Assembly: GCA_900618795.1 (NCBI GenBank)
Contig: UYJD01000015.1
Location: 7,034 to 71,033, forward strand
Length of the DNA: 64,000 nucleotides
From: Cyanodermella asteris
Taxonomy: Eukaryota > Ascomycota > Lecanoromycetes > Ostropales > Stictidaceae
Direction of reading: 5' to 3'
The translations under genes and the position numbers were made by a program. Below, piece after piece: positions 1 to 11,380 of the stretch (its first letter is position 1; the number at the start of each line of letters is the position of its first letter). The notes beneath the pieces are model-generated. The model did no database searches. It was not told the origin of the DNA and saw only the letters and a program-made list of their open reading frames with translations.

Positions 1-1322
1 TATGACCATCATCGCTGAGACAGCAGTCGGAATCGTGTTTCTCCGTCGCCGTGGAGTGGAGATCACGTGCCCACGAGACATCTGTCAGTTGAAGTCCGTC
101 ACGTACCTCTCTATCGTTGATTCAGAGATAATAGCAAGAGCTATCTCGCATTCCTGCCCTGAGAACAATCCACGTGCTGGGTTGGTCGAAGGCTCATAGC
201 GCGAGAGGCCAGGCCAAATTGCCTTCGTGCCTGCATCAATATCTCAATTTCGAGCGGGGGAAATACTCCGGACGACAGAGTAGGCGGTCGAAGTTCGGAT
301 GATCATTATCTTGATACAATCATGAGTTGACGTGTCAGTCCTGTAACATGTTTTCTTCTTCGCCAATCGCTTTTGGCCATCTGGCGAGCTTGTGGTGTGA
401 GGGTTTTTGAAGTCCTGTCAGAGCAGAGCGACTTCGTAGCCGTCTCTGCAATATAGAATACCCCATATTACGGACGTCACGTTTGGAATATCAGAATATA
501 AAGTTGCTCGTGGCTTTCATACACGATTGCACGTTAAGATGACGGACTGGACCGAGACGAGTCAAATCGCGTTTCTTTAGACCACCGTCGGGCGCGCATG
601 CGGGCTATTCGCACCCAGATGTTCAGCCTGCAATCTCGTCTAGGACTAGCGTGAGCGGTAGCCAAGTACCCAGCCAAGTAACCAGCCATGTACCTAACCA
701 CCTAGCCAAGTACCTAGCCATGTACCCAGCCAAATACCTAGCTAAGTACGCAGACAAGTACCTAAGCAAGTATCCAGCCAATCAGGCTTTCCCAAATCAA
801 GCGTGTCGAGCCGAAGTTAGATGGCCTTGAGATACGAGGGTCACCTGGTAAAACCGTTTCGCATCTTGCTTTTCTTAGCTTGCTTCGAACGTGAAGAGGT
901 CTGCGGCCGAAGAGGGCAAAGCTGCGCCGGAACAGTCACACAAAGTGAACAGCCTCAGCGTGCGGGCTTCGAGAAAGTGTGCAACTGCTACATGAAGTAG
1001 CCACCCATATGGAACTCTGTGAGAAGATGGGGCCGCATACTTCTCTCCATAGCTGATGATATTCCTGTCCTCAATCTAACTAGCCTGTTTTCTCAATAAG
1101 TGTTGACGGGATTGCAGGATGGCTTGATAAAGTCACAAAGCCCATATACCTTTGCAGAGAAGAGACTCAAACATCATAGATTCCACAAAACTGTTGTACA
1201 GCCAGCCGCACCAAAGATGACAGCCGTTTCGACCTTCAAGACATGCTCATTTGGCCGAAGTGGTATATTCTGCCACAATGCTTCGCTAAACACATCTCAA
1301 ATCCTCTCTTTATGCATTTTGC
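1..1322. other. Intergenic, no gene recognised; holds a 12-bp minisatellite remnant
   Basis: No coding region here looks credible on either strand; the short open frames lack family resemblance and good context. The only structured part is a run of degenerate 12-bp repeats at about 657-786, listed separately. The right edge is the 3' flank of the twin-CX9C gene. Confidence 0.5.
657..786 (+). repeat. Minisatellite remnant of the CAAGGCGGG element (copy A)
   Basis: About ten degenerate copies of a 12-bp unit of the AGCCAAGTACCT type follow one another. The unit is the same as in the cores of the complete elements at 13110, 45631, 48950 and 56175. I could not find the terminal inverted repeats on either side, so this is either an eroded copy or an independent expansion of the same motif. 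Confidence 0.6.
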
Positions 1323-1878
1323 TCACTGACCAGTGTACTGCGTAGCAGCAGCCTGGCAGGCCTTCAGCTGATCCAAGTACCACCCACAGATGCTCATCTG
1401 GTGCTCTCCCTTGTTCTGATCCAAGCACTGGGTGAAAGCCTTGGCGTCCACGTCGCATGTTCTCGCAAAGTTCTGGTTGTTGGACTGGGCCTGGAGCGCC
1501 GAGTCGGCCTGCTCGACTTGCTGGCTGCTACCGCCGCTAAACCAGCCGCCGACGGCGTGACCGATGGAGGAACCGACGGCAACACCACTGTTGGAAATCG
1601 TTAGCGACCATGGTCTGAACTTTCTGCCTCTTTCGCCGCTCCGGGACTTGGGACCCCGAGATTTTTTGGAAAGCTGGCTGAACAACTTACGCTGCGGTGG
1701 AAGCCATCTGGCCGAAGAGACCGGGGCCTTGGCTCTGCTGCTGGGGAGGTGCCTGGTGCTGTTGAGGTGGGTGGGCAGCGGTGGATGCCGGACGAGTTTG
1801 CTGTGGCGCCGACGGCCGCTGGGGAGCGACGGTTGGGCGCGACGGCGCAGGAGCGGCTCCACGACGTTGACGAGGCAT
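1323..1878 (-). CDS. MIX17: Twin CX9C (CHCH) mitochondrial protein, MIX17/CHCHD2 type
   Basis: Two exons, 1878-1691 and 1587-1323, joined across a 103-bp intron with GTAAGT donor and CAG acceptor (phase 2), give 150 residues. The N-terminal 60 residues are basic, then rich in Pro, Gln and Ala, as expected of a mitochondrial targeting region. A Gly-rich hydrophobic stretch follows at 64-82. The CHCH domain carries Cys107/Cys117 and Cys130/Cys140, both exact CX9C pairs, which in this family form disulfides through the Mia40 relay in the intermembrane space. Length and order match yeast Mix17 and human CHCHD2/CHCHD10. The first exon opens at an ATG followed by PRQRRG, the usual start. The family is linked to respiratory function; the exact role in fungi is not settled. 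Confidence 0.9.
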
Positions 1879-2531
1879 ATTGTACTTGGAGGATGGGATG
1901 GAACGGTTTCCTAGACGTTTGCGTTTGAGAGTCAGTTGGTGAGAAGAGGAGAAGGCAAGATTTAAGGTTGCTCATAAGATCTGAGCTCCGATGGTCGAAG
2001 CTCGGCTTACGGAAAGCGGGTTAACTCCGCCGCCGAAGCTTCGAGGAGCCACCAATGAATGTCCTCCCAATCGTCACGAGCTGGAACAAGGATCTCGTGC
2101 AAGTCCAAACAGTCAGAGCGGTGCCTCAGGTTCATGTTCAGGATGTCGAAGTTCATGCCATTATACATTAGCGCTCTCGTCGCACCTCTTGATGCCACGC
2201 GCTCTTGCAGTGCTTGCGCTGCTTGGTCTATCTATCATCCGTCCAAAGCCCATGCTTCATCCCACCTGTATAAAAACAACAACGTGTATCCCGTAAGCAT
2301 CAAGTCATGAGCGCCATCGCCTCGCTAAAACGCAATTCTGTACTCCCAGATTAAACCCATATCATGCTCAAATTTCAGTCGTGTTCAAGTTCTTCTTCAC
2401 ATACCCCGGTCATCTTCGTATGCATGCTGGTCGTGTGTAATGTATGATATCGTCGCGTATTATGGTGGGTTTTGGTGTCGTGATGCATGTTCACGTTCTG
2501 TGTTTTCACACTGTCTTTGATCGTGGAGGGT
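1879..2531. other. Intergenic: promoter of the CX9C gene and 3' flank of the DUF3433 gene
   Basis: Both neighbours are on the minus strand, so this holds the upstream region of the CX9C gene and the downstream region of the DUF3433 gene. No further gene, RNA or repeat was recognised. Confidence 0.4.
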
Positions 2532-5500
2532 TCAGTCGCGATAGATCCCGATCCTTTCTCTGCCATCAATATCGACATAGTAGCCGAAGTGGAAGAGGCC
2601 ATTGCCTGCGCCCTTCTCGCCGGTCAAGCCCCTTGACATCAGTCTGCCCACGAGGTCACTTTTGGTTTGAGGTCCTCGCCAAATGCTTTCGTTCATCATC
2701 CTGCTGCCAAGGACAAAGTCGCCGATGCTTGAAACATACTTGATATTTTCCGGCAGGCGGTAGCTTCGACTGGGCCACAGGAGAGGGAAGCTGAGAGCAT
2801 AGATGACAACGAATACACAGAGCGCGATGTACCCGGGAAGGCTGGCGATCTCGTGGATGGTATCGTTTGTTCCGACAACGTACTGCGCCTGGAATACGCC
2901 ACCAGCCAACACCGGAATAGTGATGGCAAGTAGCGAGACGAATGATATCCAGGCGACGCGGAAGTGGCCGTTGATGACGGCCTGGATACTGGCGATGAAC
3001 GGGACTTCGGCACCATACTCCAAAAGGACCGACTTTGTTGCATCAGCACCACCCTCGGTCTGCATGTCTGCGTAAGGCTGAAGAGCGCGGAAGTAGGCAT
3101 CAAACGGCACCCAGAACAGGTAAAGGAACGTGCCAAGCAGCGCAGGCAGGAACGACCACAGAAAGTTGGCGCTGCTGAAGTTGAGGCTCAGCAGCGGCGC
3201 GGTGGAGAGCTGCGGATCGAACCCGTCCTGGATGGCGCGATTCACGAAGCTGACGACCAAGAAGGCTATCAGCAGGACCAGAGAGATGGCTATCCACAGA
3301 GCCACCGGGCTTGGTCTGAGAAACCAAGGCAGCCATCCATCACGGCCATTCTGGCCAGACTTCCACGACTCGAACGTTGATTGGTGGTGCAGGCCTTCTC
3401 CGGGGTTCACGCGGCGAGGTTGTAACGTCGTACGTTGAGATTGGGGTCCCATTTCAGGTTCCATACCGCCTTCAAGGTCGCGAGGGACTCCGATGCCGTA
3501 GGAAAGAGAGTTCGGCTCCGTGGAGGATCTCCAAAGACCCAAGCTGGCCGGGCGGTAGTCGAAGTGGCCAGTCTGACCATCAGTCGACCGGCGTGTAATT
3601 GTGTTATTGAGGCGTCTCAACAAGACCAGTATGTCTGCAATCGATCGAGGATCCCAGCGGAGCCCAGTTGGTCTTAGGTTGAATCTGAGCAGAACAAATA
3701 TTAAAGCAATAATCAGAAGAAAGTAGAGCGGAATCAGAGTCCAGCACACCGCTTGGACTGTTGACCATCTCCAGTAGCCGTGGCCATTGGACGAAAGGTA
3801 AATGGGTGTGTACAGTGCCGAAGCCAGTGGGACCGCGAATAATGCCGCAAACCAAAAGATGATGTTGCATATACCAAGGCCAATCTCGCGGTGCTTGAAG
3901 GGTCCAAGATTTGGCAGCAAGTAGTTGCTGAGAAACAGCGGAGTGCTTCGCAGGACCTCACCACGGCTGTCGCGCGATTGAGACCGGATCAGGATGAACG
4001 GGAGGATGCGTTGGATCGCTCTCTGCACCACGTGCAGCCACACGATAGAGATAGCAGCAAAAAGTTGAGCCAAGTATCTGTAAACAAAGTACAGACTTGT
4101 GCCGGTGCCGTCGTATCTAGTCATTCCGTATGACAGCGCAGAATGGACAGAGCTCACCACGAGTCCAGCGAGAATGAACATGCAGAGGATGATGAAAGGT
4201 AACAGGTAAATTGGCCTCAACGGACCAGGCACGCTGTTGAACTTGGCATCTTTTTGGAAATTCGCATCCGCATCATTGGCAGCGCTCAGCCACGACTGTG
4301 TGCTCTTTCTGTGGCTATGAGCTTGTATGTCCCGTGGAAATTCAGTCACATCTGGCACAGGTGTTGCAACAAATGCCTCTGGCGTTGCTCGCACAGGGAC
4401 TGGTTTGCGAGGAGGTGTCAACGACTTGGGACGATCGGCAGCGGCGACGAGTGGACGGGTGTCGCTGCCTCGACTCGCACGAGGGTCCTCGCTCGTGCGT
4501 GGAGATGCTGCTGCGACATGTTGAACAGTATCTCTAGTATCGGGTCGCGAGCCTTGAAGACCCCATCCTTCTGTTGAGTATCTGCCAACACCGCGAACTT
4601 CCTCGTCCCGTGTGAGCTGATCAAGAGCAAAATGTAGCTCCGGTGTAGTGTCAACACCTGGTGTCGGCACGGGCTGGGCGATCGAGCTCTTCCAGTCTCG
4701 TTGAATGCTGTGGGTCGGCGGCAGCGTGTCTGAACTCCTCAAAGAATATCCGCGATCGATCTGAACATTGGGGTTTGAGGAAGTCACGGCACCAATGACT
4801 GAGCTCGTCGGCTTGTGGTCGCTTACTGGCTGCTCTTCAGTGTCGTGTGCGTTGGAGCTCCGAGATACCTGGTGATCCTGGAAAGGATCAAATCTCGATG
4901 TCGGTCGAGGGACTGGCGTCGAGTCGGAGTCGTCAATCCCCGAAACCATGGTGGTTGGCCGAGGTGTTTCGTCTCCTGCATATATCGAGCTCACGTGCCG
5001 TACGCTTGTCTCAGTCGGACTCACGTGGCTCGGTTCGGCGAAGACAGGTGCAGGTTGTTCACGAGTCGGCGTGAGAGGGAACTCGCGATGACGTTCTGGC
5101 AAGACAGCTGCAGCTGTTGCGGAATGTGATGGCTGGGGAACAGGAGGGTTGGGTTGCTGGAGACGCGGCGGATTCAGTTGGCGGGTTTCTTCAGGAGATT
5201 GGTGCCGTATTACTGTAGTTGCTTCATCACTGGAAGCCTCGGAAGATCTGTCGGAAAAGGAGTAATAGTAATCGTCTGATGCCGCTATCGAATGTGCAGA
5301 GCTAGTATATACAAGTTCAGGCCGGCTAGCTACACGATGACAGTTAGTACAATCGAAAAACACAAATGGATGAGTATGTGCTGGCGGCGCTCATCAATGT
5401 TGCACAATTTCCCAGCAGCTCTTTTCGGACTCCCCAGCATGTTTGCAGAGACAACGCCAGCACATATATAGGTCTGAGACAAGATGAAGCGCTGAAGCAA

Positions 5501-5576
5501 TATAGATCAAGGGATGCTTGACGTTGCACATACCTGTCACGGCGTGTAAACGCTCCTCACCCAGGTTCATCGCCAT
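2532..5576 (-). CDS. DUF3433 multi-pass membrane protein
   Basis: Two exons, 5576-5534 and 5329-2532, give 946 residues. The 43-nt first exon is inferred: its GTATGT donor leaves phase 1, and the second exon begins after an ACTAAC branch point and TAG acceptor in exactly the matching phase. An alternative without it would start at an ATG inside that intron. The N-terminal ~370 residues are Ser/Pro/Thr-rich and probably disordered. The rest has about eight hydrophobic segments in two blocks, each preceding a conserved stretch; the motif TGLRWDPRSIADI is the hallmark of DUF3433. The family is fungal-specific, found in plasma or internal membranes, with no established biochemical function. The gene faces away from ASK1 across a ~500-bp shared upstream region. 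Confidence 0.85.
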
Positions 5577-6078
5577 CGTGAACTCGTGAACCCCTTGCTT
5601 CGTTCCTTCGTACTGGGATGTGTGTAGAGAAAGAACGGTACAGTATGCATGGTGGAGATTTCATATCGCCCAACGTGGGTGTTCGGCCTGAGGGGCTGGG
5701 AAGCTATCGATAAGGTGGTTGGGAGTCAGCACGGACAAGCGTCGGGCACGTTCGCCTGCAAAACTAGTTTTGCAGTGCCGGCTGCGACAAAAGCCACTAT
5801 TGGGCTTGCCGCTCCGCACGATGCGACGAGTCATATTGCATGCTTTGACGTTGTCTTCGGCACGGTCGCGAGTTGAGGCTCATGCTGAAGTGCGTGAGCT
5901 GCGCGATGAAGATGTTTTGGCGGCCCGGCGGCTGGGATCAACGCCCGGAGTTTGTCTTCCGACGCCCGCTCAAGCCTCCCGCTGAATCCGCCCGCTGTTG
6001 ACTTTGGCGGGCGCACGGCGCGTCTCACCATCGGACTCAGAATCCTCTCCCAGCCTGCATGTTTGACATTACACGACC
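5577..6078. promoter_or_regulatory. Divergent promoter between the DUF3433 gene and ASK1
   Basis: This 502-bp stretch separates two genes transcribed outward, so it must carry both upstream regions. I see no obvious TATA box or long repeat in it; no specific operator is claimed. Confidence 0.5.
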
Positions 6079-7380
6079 ATGGCGCGTCCAAGCTCTTCAG
6101 CGCAACGGTCGCTGACTCTGACCGAAGAGCTTGAGAAGCTGGAGCAGTCGATAACGCTCACGTTGCAAGGTTAGACCCAGCGGTGCGACAGCGGGCTCGC
6201 TTGCTAATGTCCTTCAGAAATTGACTCCAACTTCAATCGCGCCCATCGAATCGTCACGTCAAGCATTCTTCCAATTGTCGAGCAATATGCAGAGCACTCG
6301 AGAGATGTATGGGAGGGCTCGCGGTTCTGGAAGCAATTCTTTGAAGCCTCTGCCAACGTATCGCTGAACAGCTATGAGGAGGGACAAGAAGAGGAAGACC
6401 AGACGATAACACGAACCGAGGATGAACTACTCAGCGAGGCAACGCCGTCGAACAGGACAGTCAGCTCCTATTCAGAGACTCCAAGGGGCGGAGAAAGCTA
6501 TGAGCGGACGCAAGAGCTGGGCTCGTCGCCGCCGGAAACAACGACACCACGAGCTGCGCAAGCCAAGGGTGCCTATGCCTCCCCATACGAAGCCATACGC
6601 CGACAGTATAAGCCGGAAGCTCGAACACCCTCACCTTCACCGTCGGGGACAGGACCAAGCACGCCTCGGGCCCAGACTATGCAATTGGACGATGACACTA
6701 TGGAGACCTCAACTCCCGACCTGCCTCCCCTCCCCACAACCTCCAGAAAGACATCTACTAACAATGATGTCCTACTTCACCGTATCCTTGATCGGAATTA
6801 TCGCATCCAGGCTACGCCTCTCAACAAGAACGCCCAGCGGCTACAAGGACCACATTCAACTGCCCGCAAAACACAGACTCCAGCCAAGACCACGCCGTTC
6901 GATATCGACCTCGACTCTAGTCCCATGGAAGCAGCCCCGACCTTGCGAGCCGACCTCTTTCACAGCCCCGCAAAGAAGCGACGCGACTCGTCGAAAGCGG
7001 ACTGGACGAATCAGCACACGAAAGAGAGAATCCCGGGAGTCAGTGTACTCGCTACTCCCGGGACAAAAGCGCGCGGTGCCAACACTCGCGTGAGTGGTTT
7101 AGGCGCGGGCAGTGGTGCGGCTCCGGCTACGAGAACGACACAGGGTGGAATGTGGGATAGCGATAGCGACGATGATGATATTTTCGAAGGCATGAGTCCG
7201 CCGAAGACGATGCAGTTTCACGTCCCGACAAGCAAGCTGATGAAAACCCCGGCCCGGGAGGCAAGCAAACGGATTGTGGAAGATCTTCTGACAACAGCAG
7301 GGCTGGAGAACGTGACAGATGAATTGGACAGTCCAAGCATAGTAAGGAAAGAGTACAACCTGGAAGAAGATACATTTTGA
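6079..7380 (+). CDS. ASK1: DASH/Dam1 complex subunit Ask1
   Basis: Two exons, 6079-6169 and 6218-7380, across a 48-bp intron (GTTAGA donor, GCTAAT branch, CAG acceptor) give 417 residues. Residues ~16-90 are the conserved Ask1 domain, including LEQSITLTLQ and the following HRIVTSSILPIVEQYAEHS block, and match fungal Ask1 closely. The remainder is low-complexity, rich in SP and TP sites that in this family are targets of mitotic kinases, with a short conserved acidic patch (DSDSDDDDIFEG) and a terminal helix. Ask1 is part of the ring-forming DASH complex that couples kinetochores to spindle microtubules. The ATG sits in a good CCATGG context. The gene converges on the S66 peptidase gene, with about 107 bp between stops. 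Confidence 0.93.
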
Positions 7381-7487
7381 GATTGGCCAGTCGCAATTCG
7401 ACGACATGTGCAACATACATTCAATGAAATGCACCATTGCAAGCCCTGGTGGCCATTCCGAAACTCACGCATACATCTGCTCTCTGC

Positions 7488-8543
7488 CTATTCTCCTGGC
7501 GCTGACACGCCCGCCTCTAATATCCTGAAGCGGTCCGCCTCCGAATCAAGCTCGCCCAAAGCATCTAGCGGAATCGTGTTCGCCGGACTCGTATGGCCAA
7601 TGTCAACATGGCACAAAATCGGCACGTTCAAGCCCTCGGTCTGGTCCACAATCATCTTCTCGAACTCCGCCCTCATCACTCCGTCATAGAACAGCGGACG
7701 TCCGACAACGATGCCCACAATGCTGTCCAAGACGCCCGCATTCCTTAAATCACATAGGTCCAGCCTCGCCATCTCGACCGTATAAACTCCATCCGGCGCC
7801 GTGGGTCCCTCCGGAGTTTCAAGGAACAAAATCTTTCTCGTATAATCCGGCCAGTACGGAGTTCCGACCAATTGCTTCAAAGACGGCAAACAGCCGCCAA
7901 AGATCTTACCGCGCGCCTGTCCAGCTCGAAGCCACTTCCATCCTGGCGCGTCCTCGAAGTATCTTCCCCTCCGATTACTCTCCTCGGTCATCCAGTCCAG
8001 AAACTCCTGCGTGAACGTGCCACTTCTCTGCACATCCCAGCTTTGCGCGCCACCAGTAACGCAGTTGAAGAAACTCTCCCTCGTCAACCGGTGCGGCTGC
8101 GGAAACTCACCCCATTCCGGCACCATCGCTGGACCGTAAAAAGTGCAAAGACCCGCTTTCGTGTAAAAAGCATGATGCAGAAGCGTGATGTCGGAGTAGC
8201 CACAAAAGATCTTCGGGTTCGCCGCGATAAGGCCGTAGTCCAAGTGTCGGAGGAGCTCGTTTGCCGTGGCGCCGCCGATGGTGCATATTATAGCTTTGAC
8301 CTCGGGGTCGGCGAATGCGAGGTGGATCTCGGCGCATCGAAGCTTCACGGCTCCGGCGTGGCTGGCGACCGGGACGACGGGGTCGAGGATCTCTTTGGTT
8401 CTGTAGCCGAGTGAGTGCCAGAATGCGGCGGCTCGGGCGAGGCGGGTTGGGAAGAGCTTGTTTACGCGGGAGGAGGGCGAGATGTCGGCTATCGTGTCCC
8501 CTTTTCGGAGTGGCGGTGGACGGACCGCGGTGATGGGCGACAT
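7488..8543 (-). CDS. LD-carboxypeptidase-like protein, peptidase family S66 (MccF type)
   Basis: Single exon of 351 residues. It has the two-part S66 fold order: an N-terminal domain with GYSD around Ser117 as nucleophile, and a C-terminal domain with Glu242 in LFLETPEG and His317 in VDIGHT. All three catalytic positions are present, at spacings like those of bacterial MccF (microcin C7 immunity) and LdcA. Bacterial members cleave an LD bond in murein tetrapeptides or an amide in peptidyl-nucleotide antibiotics. A fungus has no murein of its own, so the substrate here is unknown; detoxification or foreign-peptide hydrolysis is inference. No signal peptide is visible, so a cytosolic location is likely. 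The family is patchy in fungi, which fits ancient transfer from bacteria. Confidence 0.88.
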   Translation of the reverse strand: MSPITAVRPPPLRKGDTIADISPSSRVNKLFPTRLARAAAFWHSLGYRTKEILDPVVPVASHAGAVKLRCAEIHLAFADPEVKAIICTIGGATANELLRHLDYGLIAANPKIFCGYSDITLLHHAFYTKAGLCTFYGPAMVPEWGEFPQPHRLTRESFFNCVTGGAQSWDVQRSGTFTQEFLDWMTEESNRRGRYFEDAPGWKWLRAGQARGKIFGGCLPSLKQLVGTPYWPDYTRKILFLETPEGPTAPDGVYTVEMARLDLCDLRNAGVLDSIVGIVVGRPLFYDGVMRAEFEKMIVDQTEGLNVPILCHVDIGHTSPANTIPLDALGELDSEADRFRILEAGVSAPGE

Positions 8544-8713
8544 GTTGGTTGATACCTTAGGATGCTTGCTTATGAGGCGATTGAATCTGACCTGTTAAAA
8601 GTAGAGCTTGGCCGTCCGAGCTGGACGACAGGGCGGCGACGGCGCGAGAATCGACCGTTTGGGCGGCCTGGCTGTTGAAGTATGGTGTGAGCGAGTTGAA
8701 GTGGGAGGTAGAC

Positions 8714-8960
8714 TCAATCAAATTGGAGACGGTTTTCCAGGCTGGTTCCGCCTGAAGACCTCTTCAAGGCCTCGAAATCTTCATCAGGATAGAGTAGATC
8801 TGGCTCATATACAAGCTGCAACGTGAGTCATCTATAGTCAGCATTAACGACACCTTGGACGAGGCAGAATACTGAGGTTGCATTTACATGAACTCACCTG
8901 AGTCATCATTGTAAATTCCTGCTCCATCCCCATGGGCTCTGTGTGCTTCTCAACATACCT
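8714..8960 (-). CDS. Possible C-terminal exons of an unrecognised small gene
   Basis: An open stretch ending at a GTGAGT donor (exon about 8960-8898) splices in phase 0, after a GTTGCAG acceptor, to 8815-8714, which ends in TGA. The joined peptide reads well (for example VYEPDLLYPDEDFEALKRSS near the end) and has coding-like composition. Further upstream a GTAAGT donor near 9108 suggests more exons, but I could not connect them in frame to an ATG. It may be a real intron-rich small gene or the tail of a decayed one. No family recognised. Confidence 0.3.
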
Positions 8961-9419
8961 TTGACTTGTGCAGCTTTCTCAACATACTGTTCCTTGCGTT
9001 CATGCACACATTGGCTTTAGCAAGCGTCACCACTGCTCCGTCGGAAGTGGGCTGAGGAGCAGCCGTGGGCCCTGCTCGACAACGCCGGGCAATGCGGCGT
9101 ACTTGCAGCAAACTTACCTTCGGACAGAGGTGACTTGGTCAAACATTGGGACCGGAGAGCTCAATCCGACGTTTTGAGTGGCGATGACCTGATGAGATAG
9201 TCTTCAAGGTGGAAAGGTACACTGTACAAAAATCATAGTCAATCGCAGCACTACCAACATGGATTGCATGTTTCACGCAATGGACTGCTCAATTTCGAAT
9301 ATCACGCGATATGATTGTCGTAGTCTAACATCAATTCTGGTATTTACTGGACGACCTGTGCGCTAAAGCTGTCATCGTGTCCTTGCCTGATCTTGACCGT
9401 GGCCCACTAGTTTGAGCTC

Positions 9420-9540
9420 TTAGTCTTCCGCTTCGGATAGAAGGCCAGGTATCTCCATCGTGCGCTTAACGATATCGGTCAATTGTGTATCCATTTGGAC
9501 ATCATTTGGGTCGGCCTCGAACTTACTGCGAATCACGAAT
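9420..9540 (-). CDS. Possible terminal exon of an unrecognised gene
   Basis: After a CTTCAG acceptor, 9540-9420 encodes about 39 residues that look coding (FVIRSKFEADPNDVQ near the start) and ends in TAA. No upstream exon with an ATG could be joined in frame: the one candidate, near 9640, is in the wrong phase. It may be a gene remnant. No family recognised. Confidence 0.25.
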
Positions 9541-9871
9541 CTGAAGAAACCGCATAATGAGTGAACTTCGCAACAGTCGAACTCTTTTCCGGCAAGTCAC
9601 TCAAAAGCGTGCCTGCTACCTTCGCGTTGGTCCCTTCTTTTCCGCATTGTGTCGGCTGAGCATGAGATGCTGAACGCTCGAGGGTAGGTCGTACGAGTTT
9701 GAGCAAAGGGGCTTCTAGACGCCGACTTTACTCCGCGCGATTTTATGCCGAGGTTGACTTGTCCACTCCTCGACTACAGCTCGATGGAGCCACAAATGGT
9801 TCACTTTACATTTCAGTCGTGATCATTATCTACGCAAGATCCAACGCACCGTCAAAAGCAACCATAGCGCG

Positions 9872-10654
9872 ATGGATCCGCCGTCTCCTATCAAGGCCCC
9901 TCAACACGTCCTCACTCTACTCGACAAGTTACACACGCTTTCATCAACTCAAGAATCGGACCTTCGCAAGTCAGGCGAATACAGCCAACTACGCGCCGCT
10001 AGCCGGCCAGGCGCGGCAGCATCACTCCAGAGCCAGCTCGATGACCTGATGTGCGACAAGTTCATCGCACTGGACTCTGACAAGGCCTCCCTCGTGTACA
10101 ATCTCCTGCGCAGCAGTCACGCGCTCACTGTCGTCGAAGCCGGAACCTCCTTCGGCGTGAGCACCATCTATTTGGCCCTAGCTGTAGGTCAGAACGCCAA
10201 GGCCCTCGGGATCAAACCAGGCGACGGCAAGGCCAAGGTAATCGCGACCGAAAATGAGCCGAGCAAGGCCGCGCAGGCGAAGCAGTATTGGGCCGAATGC
10301 GGAGAGGATGTGGCGGACTGGATCGAGCTGCGGGAAGGTGACTTGAGACAGACGCTGAAAGCTGATGTGCCTTTGGCCGTGGATTCGGTGTTGTTCGATA
10401 GTAAGTTCTGGTCCAAAGAGCCTGTTGGCGACCCGACGGCGCACTGACTTGGGGTAGTCTGGTGCCCCATGGCATTACCGACTCTAGAGGTGCTGGAGCC
10501 TCGTCTGAAGCCGGGAGCCATGTTGCTTGTGGACAACATCGATGCTTCGAAGGAGGGCTATACGCCCTTTTTGAAGCATGTTGCAGCAGGCCCGTACACC
10601 GCCGTGACACTTCCGTACGCAGGCGGGCTTGGGCTCATTGTGTATAATCCCTGA
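9872..10654 (+). CDS. SAM-dependent O-methyltransferase, class I small-molecule type
   Basis: Two exons, 9872-10400 and 10458-10654 (57-bp intron, GTAAGT donor and TAG acceptor, phase 1), give 241 residues. The SAM-binding glycine loop is EAGTSFGVST at 89-98, followed by the acidic residue after the second strand (TENEP) and the FDIWCPMALPTLE stretch created exactly at the splice junction. That sequence is typical of this fungal group of catechol/caffeoyl-CoA-type O-methyltransferases. The C-terminus has the usual DN and GGLGLIVY strands. It probably methylates a small phenolic or similar metabolite in the cytosol; the substrate cannot be read from sequence. No cluster partners adjoin it, so a housekeeping or detoxifying role is as likely as secondary metabolism. 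Confidence 0.85.
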
Positions 10655-11380
10655 ACATCTGGCTTCCCCCTAGCCACGACTCCCGGTTGTCGAGATATCG
10701 CCCTCTGTCTAGTTCTCATGGAATCGTTATCAGCTTTCCCATCGACGATGAAAGTATATGCTTCCATGGGATAGAAAACAAACTCGTCAAGCTGCATGGA
10801 CGTGAGAACAAGCGGGTCATTTTGCGTGAAGCTGACGCTGACGTTATCAAACCGATTGGTATCGCTGATTTGACTAGCAAGGGCGACAGACTGACGTGCT
10901 TCGTCTGCGAGCTGAAATGTCACGGGTAAGTGCCCTAAGCCGATGTCTCCCCAAGCGATATAAATAGATGCTCAAAGGTAGACGAAGAGGCCGTTGCGTA
11001 TGCACATGGACGCTCGAATCACGAATTAAGATGCTGTGCGGGCCTTGAACTCACCCTATGCGGCTGTAAATGGTTTTGTGGATTGGCTGACGTGAGGAGT
11101 CAAGTCTGTTGCTGCTTAATCAGACGGGCAGAAGCAGCCTCGGAGCTCGAAAGGTCGACCATGGGCCCTCACATTCAAGGGAGATTTCCTTGCATTGAGA
11201 GTTGATACATAGCTATTTACAGAAGTACCACTCCAGGCGTATGATTCCTATAAATCCAAAATGTTGGCATGCGCTGTCCAAGAGGCACTGCGGCAACTGA
11301 TTCTGTCAACCCGCCCTCCTCCATCGAAGCTCCGCAAAAGGCTGCCAGCGAGTTGGGGCCACTGAGTAACAGTTCCGGCC
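10655..11380. other. Intergenic, nothing recognised
   Basis: Convergent 3' flanks of the methyltransferase and coiled-coil genes. There are open frames on both strands around 10687-10929, but neither resembles a known protein, they overlap each other, and no splice partners were seen. Confidence 0.35.

Larger units (their letters stand above)
8544..9871. other. Intergenic with two orphan minus-strand exon-like pieces
   Basis: Apart from the two exon-like stretches listed separately (8714-8960 and 9420-9540), nothing was recognised. The left edge is the upstream region of the S66 gene and the right edge that of the methyltransferase gene. Confidence 0.35.

Noticed and set aside
10687-10929. 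80-residue open frame after the methyltransferase gene
   Set aside because: Short, overlapped by an antisense frame, no homology signs.
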